Assembly: GCA_016926135.1 (NCBI GenBank)
Contig: JAFGPH010000251.1
Location: forward strand, 1 to 6,748
Direction of reading: 5' to 3'
From: Deltaproteobacteria bacterium
Lineage (GTDB): Bacteria; Desulfobacterota; DSM-4660; Desulfatiglandales; HGW-15
DNA length: 6,748 nt
Part shown: positions 1-6,500 of the stretch, in pieces
Position numbering within the stretch: the stretch's first letter is position 1
Layout: each line of letters opens with the position of its first letter
Program-made: the position numbers and the translations under genes
Notes under the pieces: model-generated
Databases searched by the model: none
What the model saw: the letters and a program-made list of their open reading frames with translations, nothing else
Told to the model about the DNA's origin: nothing

Positions 1-2115
1 ATCATGGTGCTGAACGACGAGGCCCATCATGCATACCGTCCTGCCCCGGTAGGGGAAGACGAGAAGCTGACTGCGGCCGAAAAGGCAGAGCGGGAAGAAG
101 CTACGGTCTGGATATCCGGGCTGGACAGGATCAACCGAGCCTGTGGCATGAGGTATTGTGTGGACCTCTCGGCAACTCCTTTTTATCTTCAGGGAAGCGG
201 ATACGTCGAGGGCGCGCCTTTCCCATGGCTTGTGAGTGATTTCGGACTTGTGGATGCCATCGAGTCCGGGATCGTAAAGATACCTCGTCTGCCTGTATCT
301 GATACCACCGGAAGGCCGGAACCAAAGTATTTCACGCTCTGGAAGCACATCAATGATCGACTTCAGCCCGGCGAGCGACTCCCTGGCGGCAAGCCCAATC
401 CGGATGTCGTGTGGAGGGAGGCGGAGGATGCCCTCATCACCCTGGCAGGCCAATGGAAAGAGAGGTTTCAGTACATCCAGGATGCCTCTCCGGGCAAGGA
501 AAAAGCCCCGCCGGTGATGATCATTGTCTGCGACAACACGGACATTGCCGAGATTTTCTTCAGACAGATCTCTGGGGAAGAATCAGTGGAAGTAGCGGAT
601 CAGGGGGATGAGGATGAAGAAGAATCGCCCCGGAAGAAGAAAAGATCCAAGAAGAAAACCGCTTACGGTACTGGAAAGCTTTTCCCTGACCTGTTCTCGA
701 ACAGGGATGGGTTCCTCCCCACCTTGAGAATAGACTCCAAATTGCTTTCCGAGGCCGAGAGTGAGGACCCGAGTGCAAGCCGCAAGGATGTGGCCGAATC
801 CCTCCGTGAAATCGTGGCGACTGTTGGAAAACCGGGGAAACCCGGAGAACAGGTCCGCTGTGTGGTTTCAGTCCAGATGCTCACGGAAGGTTGGGATGCC
901 AACAACGTAACTCACATCCTGGGTCTCCGCGCCTTCGGAAGCCAGCTTCTTTGTGAACAGGTGGTGGGCCGGGGTCTCAGGAGGATGGATTACAATGTAG
1001 ACCCTGAAACAGGCCTCCTCACGGAAGAATATGTAGATGTCTACGGAGTGCCGTTCTCCGTGATTCCATTCAAGGGCCGGGAGACCAAGAAACCGGCACC
1101 CGAAGACAAACCCAAGAACCACGTCCGCGCAATGGATGAACGAAAGCTCTTCGAGATCCGTTTCCCGGTGGTTGAGGGCTACGCCTTTGCCCTGAAACGC
1201 AATCTGATCCGTGCGGACATCGGCCGCATGGAACCTCTCATCCTCCAACCGGCTGACACCCCTACTGCCGTATTCGTCAAGCCTCAGGTCGGATACAAGG
1301 TGGGCTACCCCAGTGCGGTCAATGGGTTCGACTTTTCCGAGCAGGACAGGCAGGCGTACTATCAGGGTAACCACCTGCAGACCATCAAGTTTGAGATAGC
1401 TCGTCAGGTCGTGTGGGCGCTCACATCAGGGATAGGTGCTGCCAGCGCAAAAAAGAAGCTGCAATCCCGGCATCAAATCTTTCCCCAGGTTTTCAATCTC
1501 GTTGATGAGTACGTGAAGCGAAAGGTAAACTTCCACGGGTGCCATGAATGTGAGTTGGGCCTTGAGACCTATGTGAAGAGAATCGTTGAAAGGCTTATCG
1601 CAGCCATTGAACCCGATGAGGATGAGGGGGAACCACCTCTTCTTCCTATACTGAATCGCTACAAGCCGATCGGAGCCACGAAAGAAGTCAACTTCAAGAC
1701 GACCCGGCCATGCTTCCCCACGACCCGAAGCCATATCAATCAGGTTGTGGCCGACACGGGAAAGTGGGAGCAGTCAGCCGCGTTCCGGCTGGAGCAGGCA
1801 AAGGCGGTTTATGCCCGAAATGACCACATGGAGTTCGTCATTCCCTATGAGTACCTCGGAGTGAGCCATTCCTACGTGCCTGACTTCCTGGTCCGGCTCG
1901 GACCCGGCCACACTCTTGTTTTGGAAATCAAGGGTTATGAAGATGAACAGGATAGGGCCAAGCATCAAGCAGCGAAGAGGTGGATTTCTGCGGTAAACAA
2001 CTGGGGCCAGCTTGGGCAATGGGTCTTCCATGTCTGCAAAGATCCCCAGATGCTGGGCAGGGAATTGGAGTGGTTGAAGAAAGAAAAGGCGAGTAGCCCG
2101 AAGTCGTCTAAGTGA
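1..2115 (+). CDS. Type III-like restriction enzyme, helicase plus nuclease subunit (5' end outside window)
   Basis: This is the C-terminal 704 codons of an ATP-dependent restriction helicase-nuclease; the frame is already open at base 1, so the ATG at 4 is internal. Numbering from that Met, the DEAH box is D5-H8, the SAT motif 56-58, motif V TEGWD 294-298, and motif VI runs from Q319 through the arginine pair R326-R327. Walker A and the rest of the first RecA lobe must lie upstream. Near the C-terminus, VPDF (D627) followed by LEIKG (E641, K643) is a PD-(D/E)xK nuclease core. Family knowledge: such proteins translocate on DNA and cleave unmodified targets, usually with a methyltransferase partner. 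It most resembles the Res-like group that NCBI calls BPTD_3080 family restriction endonucleases, from memory. A charged insert at about 201-218 (acidic run, then KKKRSKKK) separates the two helicase lobes. All visible catalytic residues are intact, so the product is probably active. No methyltransferase gene survives downstream; one may lie upstream. Confidence in the class is high, in the subfamily moderate. Confidence 0.9.
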   Translation: MMVLNDEAHHAYRPAPVGEDEKLTAAEKAEREEATVWISGLDRINRACGMRYCVDLSATPFYLQGSGYVEGAPFPWLVSDFGLVDAIESGIVKIPRLPVSDTTGRPEPKYFTLWKHINDRLQPGERLPGGKPNPDVVWREAEDALITLAGQWKERFQYIQDASPGKEKAPPVMIIVCDNTDIAEIFFRQISGEESVEVADQGDEDEEESPRKKKRSKKKTAYGTGKLFPDLFSNRDGFLPTLRIDSKLLSEAESEDPSASRKDVAESLREIVATVGKPGKPGEQVRCVVSVQMLTEGWDANNVTHILGLRAFGSQLLCEQVVGRGLRRMDYNVDPETGLLTEEYVDVYGVPFSVIPFKGRETKKPAPEDKPKNHVRAMDERKLFEIRFPVVEGYAFALKRNLIRADIGRMEPLILQPADTPTAVFVKPQVGYKVGYPSAVNGFDFSEQDRQAYYQGNHLQTIKFEIARQVVWALTSGIGAASAKKKLQSRHQIFPQVFNLVDEYVKRKVNFHGCHECELGLETYVKRIVERLIAAIEPDEDEGEPPLLPILNRYKPIGATKEVNFKTTRPCFPTTRSHINQVVADTGKWEQSAAFRLEQAKAVYARNDHMEFVIPYEYLGVSHSYVPDFLVRLGPGHTLVLEIKGYEDEQDRAKHQAAKRWISAVNNWGQLGQWVFHVCKDPQMLGRELEWLKKEKASSPKSSK

Positions 2116-2123
2116 AGGAATAG

Positions 2124-2201
2124 GAACGGGAGATTGACGAACGGGTTTATCGCCTCTATGGCCTGACAAAGGACGAAATCGCGATTGTGGAGGGTCAATG
2201 A
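2124..2201 (+). pseudogene. C-terminal remnant of a DNA methyltransferase-like (Eco57I/Type IIG-type) gene
   Basis: Between the restriction gene and the next ORF, one frame reads 25 codons ending in VYRLYGLTKDEIAIVEG, then Q and TGA at 2199-2201. From memory of the families, this LVYxLYGLTxEEIxIVEG tail is the typical extreme C-terminus of Eco57I-type and other N6-adenine restriction-modification methyltransferases. In the same frame the sequence is closed by TAG at 2121 and TAA at 2109, and there is no start codon, so it cannot be expressed as a protein. The stop directly abuts the ATG at 2202, and the last codons contain the next gene's ribosome binding site. I infer a relic left when the rest of the methyltransferase gene was lost or replaced. 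The peptide similarity is strong for so short a piece, but it has not been tested by a search. Confidence 0.6.
2189..2194 (+). promoter_or_regulatory. Ribosome binding site inside the remnant tail
   Basis: GGAGGG lies 7 bases before the ATG at 2202. It is formed by the Val-Glu-Gly codons of the methyltransferase-like remnant. It supports 2202 as the start of the following gene and offers a reason why this stretch was preserved. Confidence 0.7.
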
Positions 2202-2651
2202 ATGACCGACATAAACCTCAGTCAAAGTGAAGCGGACGCATTGCTTGAGATGGAGAAATATCGTATTAGTGAAACCCATTGGGATTATCCATCTTTTGGA
2301 GGATCTGTCTCGATACCCTTGCGGTCTCTTAACAAGAGAGAGGAATTCCTTCTCGACATCAGCCGAGGGAAGATCGATCTTAAGAAAACCGAATATCAGA
2401 ACCGCGCCAGACACGTCGTGGTCCTGGTCAGGGTTGACCTCGGAGGACCTCCTCACAGGAACCCCGACGACACAGAAGTGGCCGCCCCTCATTGGCACCT
2501 ATATCGGGAGGGCTATGGCGACAAGTGGGCTACCCCTCTGCCTGAAGACGTGTTTTCGAGTCCTGGCGACCTGTGGCAGGTTCTCCAGGATTTCATGAGG
2601 TTTTGCAGCATTGTTGAAGCACCATTTATCCGAAGAGGACTCTTCACATGA
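2202..2651 (+). CDS. DUF6978-like protein, first gene of a coupled pair
   Basis: A soluble 149-residue protein with no signal peptide or membrane segment. It matches my recollection of the DUF6978 family. It opens with a short helical segment ([14 protein letters not shown], 6-18). Next comes a [15 protein letters not shown] block (46-60), then a core with [14 protein letters not shown] (77-90), PHWHLY (96-101) and [10 protein letters not shown] (105-114). The C-terminal helix [13 protein letters not shown] (123-135) matches the typical family ending. The function is unknown. The aromatic- and histidine-rich 96-110 segment could be a binding or active site, but no known catalytic motif is recognisable. 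The stop overlaps the next start as ATGA at 2648-2651, so the two proteins are probably translationally coupled and made in matched amounts. Position behind a restriction enzyme suggests a defence-linked role; this is inference. Coding reality is well supported by the RBS, the overlap and family-like conservation. Confidence 0.8.
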   Translation: MTDINLSQSEADALLEMEKYRISETHWDYPSFGGSVSIPLRSLNKREEFLLDISRGKIDLKKTEYQNRARHVVVLVRVDLGGPPHRNPDDTEVAAPHWHLYREGYGDKWATPLPEDVFSSPGDLWQVLQDFMRFCSIVEAPFIRRGLFT

Positions 2652-3412
2652 TCGCGGAAATGCAGACTTTGATCGACAAGTATGTCGCCTGGCTGAAGGA
2701 CAAGACCTCATTACGCCTGCTTGACGATTGGATAGAGATAACCACACCTTATCTTGACCGGCACAACGACTATCTGCAGATCTATGCCAAAAGACTGAAC
2801 GGGGGATATCTACTGACAGACGACGGGTATGTGCTCGAGGATTTGCAGCAATCGGGATGCAAGCTTGAAACTCCAAAGCGGCAGGCCCTGTTGAAGGTGA
2901 CACTTGGGGGATTTGGGGTGAGGTTAAACCAGAATGCCATGGAAATTCAAGCCTCAGCAGAGAACTTCCCCCTTAGGAAACATAACCTTATCCAGGCAAT
3001 GCTGGCGGTCAATGACTTGTTCTATTTGGCTGAGCCGATGGTCAGAAGCCTTTTTTACGAAGACGTCATCGCATGGATGGAGTTGCATGAAATAAGGTAT
3101 ACCCCAAGAGTGAAGTTCACTGGCAAAAGCGGGTACGACCACCTGTTCGACTTTGTCATTCCGAAGTCACGTCGGCTCCCTGAGCGCATCCTGCAAACCA
3201 TCAACCGCCCAAGCAGGGATACCGCGCAGGCTTTGGCCTTCTCCTGGATCGACACGAAAGAGGTTCGTCCAACCGACTCACGCGCCTATGCTGTTCTGAA
3301 CGATGCTGATCACTCTGTCCCAACAGGTGTCAGTGATGCTCTCAAGAATTATGATGTTACTCCCGTGCTTTGGACAAGGCGGGAAGAGGTTCGGGAAGAA
3401 TTGGCAGCTTGA
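2648..3412 (+). CDS. DUF1828 and DUF1829 domain protein, second gene of the pair
   Basis: A 254-residue soluble protein with two uncharacterised domains. Residues about 28-120 match DUF1828 ([18 protein letters not shown], then [15 protein letters not shown]). Residues about 160-250 match DUF1829 ([29 protein letters not shown], then [16 protein letters not shown] near the end). The two-domain order and length are usual for the family as I recall it. The ATG overlaps the upstream stop by four bases and has AGAGGA at 2634-2639, 8 bases upstream, fixing the start. Biochemical activity is unknown. Alternating strands with D168, D202 and K204 in DUF1829 are loosely reminiscent of nuclease-like folds, but I see no convincing PD-(D/E)xK signature. 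It probably acts with the DUF6978-like partner. The protein ends at ELAA with TGA at 3410-3412; the same frame stays open for another 30 codons, treated separately. Confidence 0.85.
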   Translation: MIAEMQTLIDKYVAWLKDKTSLRLLDDWIEITTPYLDRHNDYLQIYAKRLNGGYLLTDDGYVLEDLQQSGCKLETPKRQALLKVTLGGFGVRLNQNAMEIQASAENFPLRKHNLIQAMLAVNDLFYLAEPMVRSLFYEDVIAWMELHEIRYTPRVKFTGKSGYDHLFDFVIPKSRRLPERILQTINRPSRDTAQALAFSWIDTKEVRPTDSRAYAVLNDADHSVPTGVSDALKNYDVTPVLWTRREEVREELAA

Positions 3413-3505
3413 GAAAACCTGGTGCGACGGAGCGCCTCCTCCCTTCACGGGTTCCGCAAGAGACTTGAGGAAGAGATCAAGATTGTCGTTCAGAGGGCAA
3501 GGTGA
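3413..3505 (+). pseudogene. Possible C-terminal relic of a lost gene, overlapping the PAP2 start
   Basis: After the TGA at 3410-3412 the frame continues for 30 codons to TGA at 3503-3505 and ends in the charged, helix-like RKRLEEEIKIVVQRAR. Its stop overlaps the next gene's GTG as GTGA, the arrangement usual for translationally coupled neighbours. It has no start of its own and I do not recognise the family. I read it as the tail of the gene that originally preceded the PAP2 gene, truncated when the accessory segment arrived. The alternative is chance: an open frame of this length is not improbable. Confidence 0.3.
3493..3497 (+). promoter_or_regulatory. Ribosome binding site for the GTG start at 3502
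   Basis: GAGGG lies 4 bases before GTG at 3502, a slightly short spacing. It favours the GTG over later internal starts, as does the short distance from there to the first membrane segment. Confidence 0.5.
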
Positions 3506-4407
3506 TCAAAGGCGTACTCGACTCAGGCGTGGATTTCATTCTGCGGATCCAGGGCTTCAGCCCCGGACTGGACGCCCCTTTCCGGGTTCTGACCTTCCTG
3601 GGCAATGAAGGCTTCTACCTCTTTCTCCTGCCCCTGATCTACTGGTGCCTGGACAAAAGGACGGGTATCCGGTTGAGCGTCCTGTTTCTGCTTTCAGCCT
3701 ACGTCAACGACGTCGCAAAGACTCTCTTCGGCCAGCCGAGACCCTTCGAATATGACTCCCGTGTGAGACCCCTCGCAAGGGCCGAGGGAGGAGGACTCCC
3801 CAGCGGCCATACCCAGCACGCCGTCGTTGTCTGGGGTTACCTGTCCCTACGATTCGGCCGTCTCTGGGCGTGGTGTGTGGCCGCCCTGCTCATGGTCCTG
3901 ATCCCCCTCTCGCGGCTCTACCTGGGGGTGCACTTCCCCACGGACCTCCTCGGGGGATACATCCTGGGCGCCCTGCTCCTCATCCTCTATGTGCGTCTGG
4001 AGCCCCGTGTGGAAGCACTGTTCAAGGCCAGGGGGCTGATATGGCAACTCGCCGCGGCCCTTTGCGTCCCGGGCCTCCTGATCCTGCTTGCGCCCGCCGG
4101 TGCCAAATCCGCCCTGGCGGCGGGCGCCACGCTGACGGGAATCGCAGTCGGCATGGTGCTGGAAGAACGCTGGGTGAGATTTCAATCCGGCGGGCACTGG
4201 AAGAAGATGGCCCTTCGCTTCCTGATCGGGACCGCGGTGTCCCTGGCGATCTGGGCGGGATTGAAGGCGGGCTTTCGGTCGCTGGACCCCGAGCCGCTCT
4301 TCCGCTTCGTTCGCTATGGCTTGCTGGGTCTCTGGGTGGCAGCAGGGGCCCCGTGGCTCTTCTGCAGGCTGGGACTGGCAGAAGAGCTTCGGCAAAAGAT
4401 GCAGTGA
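3502..4407 (+). CDS. PAP2-superfamily membrane phosphatase
   Basis: A 301-residue integral membrane protein of the phosphatidic acid phosphatase type 2 superfamily. The full catalytic triad of motifs is present: K73-x6-R80-P81 (KTLFGQPRP), P100-S101-G102-H103, and S137-R138 with H144 and D148 (SRLYLGVHFPTD). H144 is the expected phospho-accepting nucleophile, with H103 as acid/base. Family members dephosphorylate lipid phosphates such as undecaprenyl pyrophosphate, phosphatidate or phosphatidylglycerophosphate at the membrane; the exact substrate cannot be told from sequence. Hydrophobic segments fall at about 34-50, 56-72, 104-118, 122-137, 149-164, 178-198, 203-220, 238-255 and 270-288. The four segments after residue 175 lie beyond the catalytic core, making it longer than a minimal PAP2 enzyme. 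It starts with GTG. GC content is clearly higher than in the upstream genes, so it probably belongs to the native chromosome. It converges on the minus-strand flavoprotein gene. Confidence 0.93.
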   Translation: MIKGVLDSGVDFILRIQGFSPGLDAPFRVLTFLGNEGFYLFLLPLIYWCLDKRTGIRLSVLFLLSAYVNDVAKTLFGQPRPFEYDSRVRPLARAEGGGLPSGHTQHAVVVWGYLSLRFGRLWAWCVAALLMVLIPLSRLYLGVHFPTDLLGGYILGALLLILYVRLEPRVEALFKARGLIWQLAAALCVPGLLILLAPAGAKSALAAGATLTGIAVGMVLEERWVRFQSGGHWKKMALRFLIGTAVSLAIWAGLKAGFRSLDPEPLFRFVRYGLLGLWVAAGAPWLFCRLGLAEELRQKMQ

Positions 4408-4578
4408 GCCGGAACGTTCATGGTTCGATACCTCACCACGAACGGAGAATGAGCCCGGCAGCCCGGCCAAAAATATCCGGAAAGCAAGTTGAGCTTGCGA
4501 AATCCCGCTTTGTGGGCGCACCTGAAATCCCGAGGAGTGAGGTGTGAGGCCGGTTCGCGGCTCGAGGTTCAAGTCTCA

Positions 4579-4603
4579 CGGAAAACGAAAGAAGAGCCTT
4601 CTT
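4579..4603 (-). terminator. Weak candidate terminator for the minus-strand operon
   Basis: Read on the minus strand, a 6-bp stem with a 3-base loop (AAGAAG-GCT-CTTCTT, 4603-4589) is followed by TCGTTTTCC. It lies about 90 bases past the stop of the flavoprotein gene. The stem is AT-rich and the T-run is interrupted, so this is only a candidate. Confidence 0.2.
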
Positions 4604-4644
4604 CCCTTGCGCCTCGCGCCCTTTTCTGACCGGTCTGTCTTCGC

Positions 4645-4668
4645 AACTCTGCGATCTCTGCGAGAGAT
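4645..4668. repeat. Short 9-base repeat with overlapping palindrome
   Basis: AACTCTGCG (4645-4653) is followed directly by ATCTCTGCG (4654-4662), one mismatch apart. The second unit overlaps a hairpin with a 5-bp stem, ATCTC and GAGAT around the loop TGCGA (4654-4668). Similar CTCTGCG-type runs recur between genes in many GC-rich bacteria, from memory. No function can be assigned. Confidence 0.4.
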
Positions 4669-4689
4669 AGAAACCAGTTCTTCTTCCTG

Positions 4690-6429
4690 CTACACCTTCA
4701 TCTGTCTGGCGAGTCTAACCTCCAGGTCGCACTGAAGGCACCTTCTTGCCTCGGTGACGGCCTGCTCGTCGCTCAGGCAGAGGTCCACCTCCCGGAAACT
4801 GTTCCGTCTCTCCTCCAGTGGCAGATGGGGAACGGATTCCCGGGCGAGATCCGCAAACCCTTTGTCCCTTTTTCCGGTATAGGAAACGGTGTCCGGCCGC
4901 TCCGCAATGGTCTCCTCGATGGCCCCATCGCCTCCCAGGAATCGGTCGATGGCTTCCGCCGCCCTCCGGCCGGCCGCGACGGCATCGACAATGGCGCCCG
5001 GACCCTTGCTCACATCGCCTCCGGCATAGACCCCCGCCATACCGGTTTCGTGGGTCTGAGGATCGGCAACCACAAGGCCCCTCTCGCACTTCACCTCGCC
5101 TTTTTCTGCCAGAAAGGATAGGTCCGCGGCCTGTCCGATGGCCAGGATGACCTGATCCGCCTCGACCGTCTCCCTGGTCTCACCGAAGGCGGGGCAGAAA
5201 TTCCCCTTCTCGTCAAAGACGCAGGTGCAGGTCACCAGCTCAACCGCCCTGACTTGGCCGTTCTCACCAATGATCCGGTGCGGGCCCCAGGAAGGCATGA
5301 TCCTGACCCCCTCTTCCAGTGCCTGCTCGATCTCCCAGGCGCTCGCGGGCATCTCCTCCCTGCTCTCCAGGCAGGCCATGGTGACCTCCTTCGCCCCCAC
5401 CCGCAGGGCGGTGAGCGCCACGTCCACGGCCACGTTGCCGCCTCCCACCACCAGCACCCTGTTTTTGAGTCGGACCTCCTTTCCTTCGCTCACCCGGGAA
5501 AGGAAATCCACACCCCAGAGCACATCCTGGAGGTCTGAGCCTTCCAGTTCGATCCGTCGGCTCTCCTGGAGACCGGTGGCAATGAAAACGGCCTCATAGC
5601 CTTCGGCCTTCAACTGATCGAGGGTGAAATCCCTGCCCAGCCTCTTTCCCGTCTCCATCCCGATCCCCAGGCCGAGAACGCGGCCAATCTCCTTGTCCAG
5701 CACCTCCTCCGGAAGCCTGTAGGAGGGAATTCCATAGCGCATCATCCCACCCGGCTTTTCCCGGGCCTCCAAAACGTTCACCTCATGACCCCTTTTGCGC
5801 AGATAGAAGGCGACGGAAAGGCCCGCAGGGCCCGAGCCGATCACGGCCACCCTGTGACCCGTGGGTTCCCTGACTCCAGTCGCCGCCTGAAAGGCGCCGT
5901 CCGCCTTGTCTGCTGCGTATCTCTTGAGGGCGCAGATGGCGATGGGCTGGTTCACCTCGCCTCTCCGGCAGTGGGTCTCGCAGGGGCGCATGCAGACCCT
6001 TCCCAGGATACCGGGGAAGGGAACCCTCTCCAGGATCAGCTTGCAGGCCTCTTCCGGTTTTCCCTGGGCAATGAGCCTTACGTATCCGGGCACGTCGATG
6101 CCCGCCGGGCATGCTGCGGCACAGGGAGGAGTCTCCTCCGGCACGAATTCGGCAGGCGTCATGGCGCGCAGGGGCCTGATGATGTCCAGGATCGCAATGC
6201 CGTTGGGGCAAACGGTTTCGCACCTGCCGCAGGTGGTGCAGCGCCAGGGGAGCGCAGTGGCGGCCACATCCTCCGGGAGTTCGAGCTCGATGTGCCTGAC
6301 GATCCGCCTCACGTTGAATTGATCCTTGCCCGTGACCGGACACGCGGAGCTGCAGCACCCGCACTGCTCGCACGTGCGGAACATCTCCACATCGCCAAAT
6401 TTCTCAAAAAGTGCCGTCTTTGGATCCAT
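4690..6429 (-). CDS. HdrC-like ferredoxin domain fused to GltD-like FAD/NAD(P) oxidoreductase
   Basis: A 579-residue cytoplasmic iron-sulfur flavoprotein. Residues 1-95 form an HdrC-like domain with two CxxCxxCxxxCP motifs (C20/C23/C26/C30 and C64/C67/C70/C74), expected to bind two 4Fe-4S clusters. Residues 100-175 form the cysteine-rich GltD-type domain (C103-x3-C107, then C146, C150, C154). The FAD Rossmann motif is GSGPAG at 198-203 with E221 after the second strand. The pyridine-nucleotide motif is GGGNVAVD at 329-336. The closing FAD motif AGGDVSKGPGAIVDA spans 469-483. A tail with C564 and C567 follows. Family role: electron transfer between NAD(P)H and iron-sulfur partners. It is not glutamate synthase as such, because no large subunit is present and the HdrC-like domain is extra. 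The segment CLESREEMPA (353-362) replaces the usual YRRxREEMPA, which argues for NADH over NADPH. The ATG at 6429 has AGAGGG 8 bases upstream (6438-6443). The upstream neighbour on the same strand looks MvhD-like, supporting an Hdr/Mvh-type electron-transfer operon. Confidence 0.92.
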   Translation of the reverse strand: MDPKTALFEKFGDVEMFRTCEQCGCCSSACPVTGKDQFNVRRIVRHIELELPEDVAATALPWRCTTCGRCETVCPNGIAILDIIRPLRAMTPAEFVPEETPPCAAACPAGIDVPGYVRLIAQGKPEEACKLILERVPFPGILGRVCMRPCETHCRRGEVNQPIAICALKRYAADKADGAFQAATGVREPTGHRVAVIGSGPAGLSVAFYLRKRGHEVNVLEAREKPGGMMRYGIPSYRLPEEVLDKEIGRVLGLGIGMETGKRLGRDFTLDQLKAEGYEAVFIATGLQESRRIELEGSDLQDVLWGVDFLSRVSEGKEVRLKNRVLVVGGGNVAVDVALTALRVGAKEVTMACLESREEMPASAWEIEQALEEGVRIMPSWGPHRIIGENGQVRAVELVTCTCVFDEKGNFCPAFGETRETVEADQVILAIGQAADLSFLAEKGEVKCERGLVVADPQTHETGMAGVYAGGDVSKGPGAIVDAVAAGRRAAEAIDRFLGGDGAIEETIAERPDTVSYTGKRDKGFADLARESVPHLPLEERRNSFREVDLCLSDEQAVTEARRCLQCDLEVRLARQMKV

Positions 6430-6500
6430 TGCCCTCGCCCTCTTGTCTCAGAAACTGATGGCCTGTCGGCTCGAAAACCCCGAAAAAGGATGACCGTCCC

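Larger units (their letters stand above)
4408..4689. other. Convergent intergenic region
   Basis: This non-coding stretch lies between the stops of two convergent genes. It holds a small GC hairpin (GCCG at 4549-4552 with CGGC at 4558-4561), the AAGAAG/CTTCTT hairpin described separately, and a short 9-base repeat with a palindrome near 4645-4668. I see no convincing gene. A strong U-tract terminator for the PAP2 gene is not visible. Confidence 0.6.

Noticed and set aside
868..1374. Minus-strand open frame of 168 codons inside the restriction gene
   Set aside because: It is antisense to conserved helicase motifs V and VI and shows no family-like features or convincing RBS.
2131..2201. A separate small protein encoded by the remnant tail
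   Set aside because: The frame has no ATG, GTG or TTG start at a useful position and is closed by a TAG at 2121.
3410..3412. TGA as a selenocysteine or readthrough codon joining the DUF1829 protein to the next 30 codons
   Set aside because: The protein already ends at a family-typical position after the LWTRREE block. The codon is not at a redox site, and the GGAG/CTCC mini-hairpin at 3429-3439 is too small for a SECIS element or terminator.
3847..4572. Open frames on both strands overlapping the PAP2 gene (3870-4547 plus, 3847-4572 minus)
   Set aside because: Both are rich in Pro, Gly and Arg as expected from shifted GC-rich codons, while the PAP2 frame has all catalytic motifs.
4563..4580. 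GGTTCAAGTCTC resembles a tRNA T-loop, hinting at a tRNA or a tRNA attachment-site fragment
   Set aside because: With TTCAAGT as the loop, the flanking stem gives only one clean pair, one wobble and then mismatches. No acceptor, D or anticodon arm can be built around it on either strand.
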